DNA of 6,039 nt from Candidatus Sericytochromatia bacterium (GTDB taxonomy: Bacteria; Cyanobacteriota; Sericytochromatia; JACMPN01): positions 1 to 6,039 of the forward strand of contig JACMPN010000293.1 of NCBI GenBank assembly GCA_014377495.1, given 5' to 3'. The notes under the pieces are model-generated. The model was not told where the DNA came from, ran no database searches, and worked only from the letters and a program-made list of their open reading frames with translations. Positions within the stretch are counted from its first letter, which is position 1. Each line of letters opens with the position of its first letter. Of this stretch, positions 1-4,740 are shown one piece after another. The translations under genes and the position numbers were made by a program.

Positions 1-1
1 G

Positions 2-358
2 ACCGCAACGGAGGACGCAATCGCCCACAACGATCAGCGCCGTGCTTTTGGCGAGCCGGGCAAGCTGCCCGAAGCGGTTGTCGAGCACACGACCGCCATC
101 AGGCTCCGTGCGGACAGTGCGATGTCACACGTCTACCTGAGCTTGGCCTTGAAAACGCAAGGCGGGCTGGACGAAGCAATCGCTGCATACAAGACTGCCA
201 TTAGCCTCGATCCCACCTTTTTTGCTCCCCACAGCAGCTTGGGTCACCCTGCCACAGAGCAATCAGGGGACAGGTTGGTGCCGCGACCATGCCGGGCCGC
301 TCGCGGTATGCTCACCGGCGCCAAAGACGACGAACCAGGAGGGACCCAAGTGCCATGA
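2..358 (+). CDS. C-terminal part of a TPR-repeat protein, probably eroding (5' end outside window)
   Basis: The frame is open from the left edge to TGA at 356-358 and shows tetratricopeptide repeats, helical hairpins that usually mediate protein-protein contacts. One unit covers about nt 20-118 (GKLPEAVVEHTTAI), a second about nt 119-220 (LSLALKTQGGLDEAIAAY, then ISLDP), and a third begins with FAPHSSLG and stops at about nt 243. Several consensus positions look lost: the N-L-G of unit 1 reads D-Q-R, its conserved Pro reads Ala, and the Gly at position 8 of unit 2 reads Ser. After nt 243 the frame continues for about 38 residues rich in Pro, Arg and Gly with no TPR character. This suggests a truncated or frameshifted gene, although the final TGA overlaps the next start as ATGA (355-358), a classic coupling arrangement. 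An internal ATG lies at 122, but the TPR pattern begins upstream of it. The TPR assignment is good; intactness is doubtful. Confidence 0.55.
   Translation, partial: TATEDAIAHNDQRRAFGEPGKLPEAVVEHTTAIRLRADSAMSHVYLSLALKTQGGLDEAIAAYKTAISLDPTFFAPHSSLGHPATEQSGDRLVPRPCRAARGMLTGAKDDEPGGTQVP
337..343 (+). promoter_or_regulatory. Ribosome-binding site of the Nif3-like gene
   Basis: AGGAGGG is a strong Shine-Dalgarno match. It leaves 11-12 nt before the tandem ATGs at 355 and 358, slightly long but workable. It supports a start at 355 rather than the upstream in-frame ATG at 289, whose extra 22 residues are an Arg-rich stretch unlike the family. Confidence 0.6.
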
Positions 359-1116
359 TGAACTGTGGTTGGTCTGCCACCATGCGGATTGACGCGGCAG
401 AACCACCGTTCATCGTCAGGGAGCCAGCACCCGTGTTGCTTGGACGGCTGGCTTCTTTTCTGGATGTACGGTTCGGCCCGGCCCCTGCTGACGATGTAGC
501 AACCGTCTGGCGGCACGCCACTGTACCCATCCGGACCCTGGCACTGGCGTTGGACTACGGTCCCCATCTCGCCGGGTTTCAAGGTGACGCCCTGCTCCTG
601 CACCGGCCCTGGAAAATCGGTGTGGATGACCTGCCCGGTGCCGGGATCCTGGCTGTCCACCGTCGATTCGATGCCCAACTGACGACCGGGTGGAACTTAC
701 CGTTGGCGGCCAGCCTGGACTTGCGCCAGCCGGAACCGCTGATCGTGGCAGGCCAAACCGTCGGGATGGTCGCCCAACTCGACGAACCGGTCATGTGGCA
801 GCGCTGGATCGAACGGGTCGGGGCCGTCTGCGACGGGATTGAGGACTCCCGACGGCATGGGGTGGCGGCCATCGAAACCGTCGCCATCGCCAGCGTGATG
901 CGGGCCGACGTCATGGCCCTGCTGGCCGCCAATGGGGTGCAGGCGTTCGTCACCGGCCAGATGCGGGTGCCTGGCCTGGCTCCGGCCGAGCGCTTGGGGA
1001 TCGGGATCGTCGCCGTTGGCCATCGGCGCTCGGAGCGGTGGGGGCTCTGCCGCCTGGCCTTCGAATTGACCCAGGTCTTTCCGGGACTGGATGTCCGCCT
1101 GCTTGAACGGCCCTGA
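355..1116 (+). CDS. Nif3/DUF34-family dinuclear metal-centre protein
   Basis: This 253-residue product looks like the Nif3/DUF34 family (E. coli YbgI type), hexameric cytoplasmic proteins with a two-metal site. Their biochemical role is unsettled; 'GTP cyclohydrolase 1 type 2' is a common database name, not proof of activity. The expected motifs appear in order: LLLHRPW (His83) at the HHP metal-binding position, AVHRRFDA (His102-Asp106) at the usual HTNxD position, AFVTGQMR (residues 198-204) matching the TGE-type strand, and GHRRSE (His223, Glu227) matching the C-terminal ligand pair. By comparison with YbgI the ligands would be His83, Asp106, His223 and Glu227, and the second His of the usual HH pair reads Arg84. 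Length fits short family members without the inserted PII-like domain. The start was chosen from the AGGAGGG site; ATG 358 and ATG 382 are alternatives. It overlaps the preceding TPR frame by four bases and is followed by a long gene-free stretch. Confidence 0.82.
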   Translation: MMNCGWSATMRIDAAEPPFIVREPAPVLLGRLASFLDVRFGPAPADDVATVWRHATVPIRTLALALDYGPHLAGFQGDALLLHRPWKIGVDDLPGAGILAVHRRFDAQLTTGWNLPLAASLDLRQPEPLIVAGQTVGMVAQLDEPVMWQRWIERVGAVCDGIEDSRRHGVAAIETVAIASVMRADVMALLAANGVQAFVTGQMRVPGLAPAERLGIGIVAVGHRRSERWGLCRLAFELTQVFPGLDVRLLERP

Positions 1117-1442
1117 ACACGGGTACAAGAAAGGTGGTTTTTCGTGCAAGTGCCAGCCCAAGCGGCTCCGTCGTGACGGGGGTCGGACGCACTGACCCTT
1201 ATTGCCATGCGATGGAGACAGCTTTTGAGCCGGACGACCAGTGCAGCATCCGGTGTAAGGCTGTGCATTACGAGCCCACGGACCTACTTAGGGCAGCGAT
1301 CGATCTGAACGCCCCTCTTCGCAGCAGAGACCTGCAGTAAACGGCATGGTCAGGACTATCTGGCGGCCGACTAGCTGGATTGCCATGCTATAACCTGATA
1401 TCGGATTTCTGACACTGTCCAAAGGTAGGCGGGTAGCGAATT
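1117..1442. other. Intergenic stretch with no recognisable feature
   Basis: I see no supported gene, RNA gene or strong terminator here. A 68-codon frame at 1134-1340 lacks a convincing ribosome-binding site and any recognisable motif. No GC-rich stem with a T-run follows the Nif3-like stop; only a weak CCC/GGG pairing lies around 1111-1123. Confidence 0.5.
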
Positions 1443-2170
1443 TTATAGCGGTCGGCAGGGTCGGGCTGCGGCCCCCGAGCCCATGGTTGTGGATGGCGTA
1501 TCTACGCCCGTTGGTCGTCCGCCGTCGAGCAGGTCGTCAAGTCCGGTCACCCCAGTCGGCAGGGGGCGGCCGGGTGACGTCGCGGGCGGGATGTGCTTGA
1601 TCTCCTCGCTGATGCAGTAGTGGGGATAGATTCGGATCCCGCCATGGGCGATCACCCTATGGTGCTGACCCTGGATCACCTGCTGCACCTCGATCTTGGG
1701 CAGGAAAATGGCCGCAGAGCCGATGGCCACCCGCTTCGCCTTCAAGGCGGCCACGCGCTCGGGGATCATCTGTTCATCGGGCGCGAGGGTGATTGAACGC
1801 CAGGGTTAGGTCTTGGTTACAGTTGGCACTCTGGTCGGGGCTATGTCGTCTTCGACGAGAGGTGATCGAGCCCCCAACCCGGCGGAAGAGGATGACCGGG
1901 TCAACGGGCCTGGTCAGATCGGCATGGACGTCGAGCGTCACCGCCAAGTGGTGGATGCTGGCTTCAGCCCTCCCGCCCGAAAGGCTTTGGCGTTGCTGGC
2001 GGCGTTGATTGAAGGATGACGCAGACTGCGTTTCCACAAGTGTAAGCCCGCCTCCGATTCCATGGTCGGACAAACCCAAATGCCCGATGGTAGCGCTCTA
2101 CCGGCACTGGGGTCTGGACCGGTTTCCAGCCATGGGCCTGTGACGGGATGTCGATGCCGGGGCGGCGACC
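1443..2170 (-). pseudogene. Broken minus-strand gene of unknown family
   Basis: Reading the minus strand, protein-like stretches follow one another in different frames. They are GRRPGIDIPSQAHGWKPVQ (about 2170-2069), NAASNAKAFRAGGLKP (2009-1953), SIHHLAVTLDVHADLTRPVD and onward (1959-1861), then LVEDDIAPTRVPT (about 1859-1815). After an in-frame TAA at 1808-1806 comes a 108-codon open frame from ATG 1769 to the stop at 1443-1445. That last piece uses G or C in the third position in about 59 of its first 67 codons and has normal-looking composition (VAIGSAAIFLPKIEVQQVIQ; GGIRIYPHYCISEEIKHI). Such coding signature split across frames suggests a gene disabled by frameshifts and a stop. Its last part (1556-1506) reads PTGVTGLDDLLDGGRPTG, like the KaiC/RadA start motif, but no Walker A follows. 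I do not recognise the family. Alternatively 1443-1769 could be a short expressed gene. Confidence 0.4.
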
Positions 2171-2239
2171 TCGTGCAATTCGATCGACGGCCCCGGGGCT
2201 GATGCGGCGGAAGATGGCGGGGTATTCGTGAACGCGGTT

Positions 2240-2258
2240 CTCCTGCTGTGGGCAGGAG
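2240..2258 (+). promoter_or_regulatory. Leader hairpin just upstream of the lipoprotein ribosome-binding site
   Basis: CTCCTGC (2240-2246) and GCAGGAG (2252-2258) form a perfect 7-bp stem around the 5-nt loop TGTGG. It ends three bases before the Shine-Dalgarno sequence at 2262. The 3' arm contains a second AGGAGGT-like stretch (2254-2260), so the CTCCT arm could pair with either purine-rich sequence. The stem is seen directly; a role in translation is inference. Confidence 0.4.
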
Positions 2259-2261
2259 GTC

Positions 2262-2270
2262 GGAGGTGAT
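2262..2270 (+). promoter_or_regulatory. Ribosome-binding site of the lipoprotein gene
   Basis: GGAGGTGAT is a nine-base match to the anti-Shine-Dalgarno sequence of 16S rRNA, with 8 nt between GGAGG and ATG 2275. It decides the start, because the in-frame GTG at 2248 lies upstream of this site and would place extra charged residues before the signal peptide. Confidence 0.85.
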
Positions 2271-2274
2271 TTGC

Positions 2275-3843
2275 ATGCAACCAAGCGCAAAGCGTTGGCT
2301 GGCCGTCACGACGGCGGCAGGCTTGGCTGCCATCGCTGCCGGATGTCCGCAGACCCCACCGCCCCCGTCGACCGTTGCCCCCCAGGTCCAGGCCAAACCG
2401 ACCGGCGAGACCCTGAGCGGACGGGTCGTCGATGACAAAGGCCAGCCCGTGGCCGGGGCTACCGTGCAAGTTGCCGGCACCGATCTGGCGGCGATGACGG
2501 ATGCCGACGGCCGCTACTCGATCGCCGGGGTGCCCGTCGGCAAAACAGTGCTGACGATCAGCGGCCCCGGTCTGAAGGCGGTAACCCGGACGGCCGGCAC
2601 AGCCGTGCAGTCCGTGCCCAGGGCCATCGATCCGACGGTCGGTCTGACGATCCTATCGGTCAAGGCCTTTGTCGGCGGCGACGCCGTACCGGTCGGGCAG
2701 CCGGCGACCATTGCCGGCAAGGGGTTTGGCGACCAGTTTGGTCAGGTCACCGTTAACGGCCAGTCGGTGCCAATCGCCACCTGGGCCGACGATCGTATCG
2801 TGACCCTCATCGACGGTGCCGGCCTGGTCCCCGGCGAGACGACGTTGACGGTCACCCACAAAAACGGCAAATTCCAGTCCCGTCGCATCCTGTTGGACAA
2901 GGCGACCGGCAAAGCCCCGGACCTGACGGCGTTATTCGGCAGCAAGCCACCCGTCGCCGGCGAACCGGACGTCGCCTGGAGTCAGAAGGTGCTGGGCAGC
3001 GAAAGCCCGCAAAACGGTGCATACCGCTCCGACTTCAGCACCGTCGCCCTGGGGGCCGCACCTCCCGAATGGGTGAACGTCATCCCGGACCTGACGGGCA
3101 AGCCGAGTTGGCTCTATCCGGGGCAGTGGGGGGTGTTCACCCTCAGTAGCGGCCCGCTGGTCGGTCATGTGCTGAATCAGTCAGAGACGGCGCCGCAGCC
3201 CTACTTTTCGATGCGCCGATACGGTGGGGGCGCCTTCGGGACCAAAGACGGGGCCCTGCCGGCCACCTATTACGTGGAAGCCAAGCTGCAGGTCGGCGAT
3301 TCGCCTTACTTCAAGGCGCCGGTCGGCGAGAGTACGCTGCTGGCGTTTTATCTCGATCCGTCCAATTACATCCAGCTGTCGATGGAAGAAAACCACATCG
3401 CCCTGTATGAGGCGAACAATGCCAAACCGATGGAATCGACGGGCTGGAAGGGGTACATGTGGTTCCCTTACAAGTCGGGCGTCGGTGACGTCCACGTGAT
3501 CGGCGCCGAGGTCGACACGGTGAATGGCACGATCCGGCCGGTGATTGACGGCAAACCCTATGGCCGGATCAGCCTGGACCGGCTGCGCAGTGGCCCCCGG
3601 CACTACGTCGCTTTCCGGGCGGCGGGCAATCAGATGAACATCGGCGACATCCGTATCGACGCCCCGCTGGCCCCACCGACGCCCACCCCTCAGGCCACGT
3701 CGACGCCATCGGTCACGGCGACAGCGTCCCCGACACCCATGCCGAGTCCGACGCCGAGCCCGACGCCGAGTCCGACGCCGAGCCCGACGCCGAGCCCGTC
3801 ACCGAGCCCGTCACCGAGCCCGTCTGCGGGCTTGTTCCTCTGA
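2275..3843 (+). CDS. Secreted lipoprotein: carboxypeptidase-regulatory-like + IPT/TIG-like + ConA/LamG-like, Pro-rich C-terminus
   Basis: This 522-residue product begins with a lipoprotein signal peptide: AKR at residues 5-7, a hydrophobic stretch, then lipobox I-A-A-G-Cys24. It should therefore be exported and lipidated on Cys24. A short Pro-rich linker precedes a carboxypeptidase-regulatory-like beta domain at about residues 46-107 (SGRVVDDKGQPVAGATVQV, TDADGRYSIAGVPVG). An IPT/TIG-like domain follows at about 123-212 (ATIAGKGFGDQFGQVTVNG; GETTLTVTH). Residues 230-462 look like a concanavalin A/LamG or DUF1080-type beta sandwich (ATYYVEAKLQV, LLAFYLDPSNYIQLSMEENH, VIDGKPYGRI), a fold often used for sugar or surface binding. 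Residues 463-522 are Pro, Ser and Thr repeats ending in AGLFL. The protein has no catalytic motif I can name, so adhesion or glycan binding is inference. It is isolated by a long upstream gap; the next gene starts about 100 bp downstream. Export and the first two domains are fairly sure, the third by pattern only. Confidence 0.85.
   Translation: MQPSAKRWLAVTTAAGLAAIAAGCPQTPPPPSTVAPQVQAKPTGETLSGRVVDDKGQPVAGATVQVAGTDLAAMTDADGRYSIAGVPVGKTVLTISGPGLKAVTRTAGTAVQSVPRAIDPTVGLTILSVKAFVGGDAVPVGQPATIAGKGFGDQFGQVTVNGQSVPIATWADDRIVTLIDGAGLVPGETTLTVTHKNGKFQSRRILLDKATGKAPDLTALFGSKPPVAGEPDVAWSQKVLGSESPQNGAYRSDFSTVALGAAPPEWVNVIPDLTGKPSWLYPGQWGVFTLSSGPLVGHVLNQSETAPQPYFSMRRYGGGAFGTKDGALPATYYVEAKLQVGDSPYFKAPVGESTLLAFYLDPSNYIQLSMEENHIALYEANNAKPMESTGWKGYMWFPYKSGVGDVHVIGAEVDTVNGTIRPVIDGKPYGRISLDRLRSGPRHYVAFRAAGNQMNIGDIRIDAPLAPPTPTPQATSTPSVTATASPTPMPSPTPSPTPSPTPSPTPSPSPSPSPSPSAGLFL
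3742..3825 (+). repeat. Seven tandem 12-bp units encoding (PSPT/PSPS)n
   Basis: Seven consecutive units of the type CCGAGYCCGACG run in phase with the lipoprotein frame. The first four end in ACG (Thr), the next two in TCA and the last in TCT (Ser), and the second codon alternates AGT/AGC. Because 12 is a multiple of three, gain or loss of units changes tail length without shifting frame. The antisense Gly-Val/Leu frames over this stretch are by-products of the repeat. Confidence 0.9.
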
Positions 3844-3875
3844 GCGGCGGTGTGATCCTGCGCATGACGGGAATC

Positions 3876-3903
3876 TTGTTCCAGGTGCCGGTCACGGTAT
3901 CTT
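3876..3903 (+). promoter_or_regulatory. Possible sigma-70-like promoter for the small hypothetical gene
   Basis: TTGTTC (3876-3881) and TATCTT (3898-3903) are separated by 16 bp between the lipoprotein stop and the next gene. Both boxes match the consensus only partly (three and four of six bases). If used, transcription would begin near 3910, which would favour the GTG 3949 start. Weak support only. Confidence 0.2.
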
Positions 3904-3948
3904 GGTAGGGCACAGATGCGGTCATATCGCCAGCAGACAGGAACCATC

Positions 3949-4203
3949 GTGGACATTCAATCGACGGAGACCCGGGAAATCATGGCGCTGGCCATTGCCC
4001 ATGATTTGGCGAACAAGCGCATTTCCGGCAATCCCACCTACGCCGATCCCGTGCATCTGGCCAAAGAGTTCCATTTCTTTTTTAGCGTGGCCATGATGCC
4101 CCAAACCATCGAGGCGTCCAGCCTGACCGGCGAGGCGGCCAGCCTGAAGATCGAATCGATGGCCAAGGGCTACGGCATCGCGGCACCGGGTGAGCGCAAA
4201 TAA
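3949..4203 (+). CDS. Small hypothetical protein
   Basis: An 84-residue product beginning V/M-DIQSTETREIMALAIAHDL. I do not recognise the family. It has no Cys, no signal peptide and no clear membrane segment. The body looks alpha-helical, with an aromatic patch EFHFFFSVAMMP near its middle and a basic end (GERK). Codon use is mostly G/C in third position, in keeping with the neighbouring genes, and the composition is that of a real soluble protein. The start is uncertain: GTG 3949 has AGGA (3939-3942) six bases upstream, while an in-frame ATG at 3916 would add 11 residues (MRSYRQQTGTI) behind a weaker AGGG. It follows the lipoprotein by about 100 bp on the same strand and could share its transcript. 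No function can be proposed. Confidence 0.65.
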   Translation: MDIQSTETREIMALAIAHDLANKRISGNPTYADPVHLAKEFHFFFSVAMMPQTIEASSLTGEAASLKIESMAKGYGIAAPGERK

Positions 4204-4328
4204 CCTCTGGCCGGGGCCATCGGGCTTGTCAAACAATCACTTCCGTCGTCTGCGGATCGATGGACTCGGAGCTGGCCTTGTCGACCAGCGGGAGGCCTCC
4301 ACGTTGTTTCGGCAAGGCCGATCGTCGT

Positions 4329-4345
4329 CGTACTGACTCAGTACG
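4329..4345. promoter_or_regulatory. Perfect 17-bp palindrome, operator-like
   Basis: CGTACTGA and TCAGTACG are perfect reverse complements around a single central C. The one-base centre suits a dimeric DNA-binding protein better than an RNA hairpin. It lies about 400 bp before the FemAB-like gene, far for a simple operator unless a promoter lies within this interval. The symmetry is seen; the role is inferred. Confidence 0.35.
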
Positions 4346-4359
4346 TCGCCTCGCATCGC

Positions 4360-4374
4360 CGGTTCCTCGAACCG
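4360..4374. repeat. Short hairpin, 6-bp stem and 3-nt loop
   Basis: CGGTTC and GAACCG pair perfectly around CTC. The 3' arm reads CGAACCGT in context, an octamer that recurs at 4617-4624 within the hairpin at 4613-4627, which also has a 6-bp stem and 3-nt loop. Confidence 0.4.
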
Positions 4375-4473
4375 TAGTCTCGGTCAGGCTGGAGCATTCG
4401 TCGCGGAGCTGCCACGGCGTGTCTTCGGCCACGACCCGGGCAAAGCCCCTTTCGTCAAAAGCCCGCAACGGCT

Positions 4474-4502
4474 CGGACAGGGCAACGTTCACTGCCCGTC
4501 CG
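4474..4502. repeat. Stem-loop with 10 paired bases and one bulge
   Basis: CGGAC-A-GGGCA pairs with TGCCC-GTCCG around the 8-nt loop ACGTTCAC, leaving one bulged A at 4479. No T-run follows, so it is not a standard intrinsic terminator. Confidence 0.45.
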
Positions 4503-4542
4503 GTGTCCCGCAGCCCCTGCCCTGACCGGGTCCGGGAAGATC

Positions 4543-4597
4543 GGGCAAACCCCGTGCCCCACCGCCGAATCATGACCGGGGGGCACGGGGTTTGCCC
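4543..4597. repeat. Perfect 18-bp inverted repeat with 19-nt spacer
   Basis: GGGCAAACCCCGTGCCCC at 4543-4560 is exactly matched by its reverse complement at 4580-4597. Within the spacer, CCG (4562-4564) can pair with CGG (4577-4579) past a bulged A, giving about 21 paired bases and a 12-nt loop. Length and perfection exceed what G+C-rich DNA would readily give by chance. There is no T-run on either side, so a classical rho-independent terminator is unlikely. A structured RNA, a rho-type or bidirectional stop, or a REP-like repeat are alternatives. Confidence 0.75.
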
Positions 4598-4612
4598 ACG
4601 CCATGGCCAGAA

Positions 4613-4655
4613 TGGACGAACCGTCCAGCCGTTGTCCCGGCCTTTCGGCTGGGAC
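4613..4655. repeat. Two adjacent hairpins
   Basis: The first is TGGACG-AAC-CGTCCA (4613-4627), a perfect 6-bp stem. The second is GTCCCGGCC-TTTC-GGCTGGGAC (4634-4655), a 9-bp stem with one G-T wobble and a 4-nt loop. An alternative longer-range pairing joins CCAGCCG (4625-4631) with CGGCTGG (4646-4652), which would exclude the second hairpin. Mutually exclusive pairings are suggestive of, but do not prove, a switchable leader. Confidence 0.4.
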
Positions 4656-4728
4656 GAAATCGCCGTCACCTTGGGATGATCCTGGGCACATCGTTACACT
4701 GGCCCTGCCGCACGGGGCTGGACCGCTC

Positions 4729-4740
4729 GGAGGCCCCTCC
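4729..4740 (+). promoter_or_regulatory. Ribosome-binding site of the FemAB-like gene, embedded in a palindrome
   Basis: GGAGG at 4729-4733 lies seven bases before ATG 4741 and fixes the start there, not at the in-frame ATG 4603, which would add 46 residues read through the hairpin region. The Shine-Dalgarno is followed at once by its own complement (GGAGG-CC-CCTCC), so local pairing could partly hide it. Confidence 0.7.

Larger units (their letters stand above)
4204..4740. other. Hairpin-rich intergenic region, no convincing gene
   Basis: These 537 bases separate the small hypothetical gene from the FemAB-like gene. Open frames exist on both strands (plus 4260-4679, minus 4669-4229), but they overlap each other, lack recognisable motifs and are Arg/Ser-rich in large part. 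The minus frame has the more protein-like stretch (LSEPLRAFDERGFARVVAED) and stays a faint possibility. At least six inverted repeats are visible at 4329-4345, 4360-4374, 4474-4502, 4543-4597, 4613-4627 and 4634-4655, plus a minor one at 4438-4448 (GGGC-AAA-GCCC). None is followed by a T-run. It may be a structured leader of the downstream operon, a non-coding RNA, or a small repetitive element. Confidence 0.5.

Noticed and set aside
289..354. Upstream ATG start for the Nif3-like gene
   Set aside because: The added residues are an Arg-rich string unlike the family, and AGGAGGG at 337-343 points to ATG 355.
579..1268. Long minus-strand open frame (229 codons) and other minus frames over the Nif3-like gene
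   Set aside because: They lie antisense to a gene with recognisable motifs and are Arg/Ser/Pro-rich with no domain pattern, as expected from G+C-rich codon shadowing.
1134..1340. 68-codon plus frame after the Nif3-like gene
   Set aside because: No ribosome-binding site, no motif, and composition no different from neighbouring non-coding DNA.
1366..1394. TATAAC at 1389-1394 as a promoter -10 box
   Set aside because: No acceptable -35 box lies about 17 bp upstream, and no plus-strand gene starts within several hundred bases.
2248..2274. GTG start for the lipoprotein
   Set aside because: It lies upstream of the nine-base Shine-Dalgarno and inside the leader hairpin; ATG 2275 gives a proper signal peptide at ideal spacing.
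3742..3825. CRISPR-like array
   Set aside because: The repeat is a contiguous 12-bp coding microsatellite without spacers.
3690..3956. Minus-strand Gly-Val-Gly-Leu repeat protein
   Set aside because: It is the antisense reading of the 12-bp PSPT repeat in the lipoprotein gene, with no independent support.
4208..4219. TGGCCGGGGCCA hairpin after the small hypothetical gene as a terminator
   Set aside because: Stem of only about 4-5 bp and no T-run.
4543..4597. Rho-independent terminator
   Set aside because: The stem is strong but neither strand has a T-run after it.
4603..4740. Upstream ATG start for the FemAB-like gene
   Set aside because: The extra 46 residues are translated from the hairpin-rich region and have no family similarity; GGAGG before ATG 4741 is well placed.
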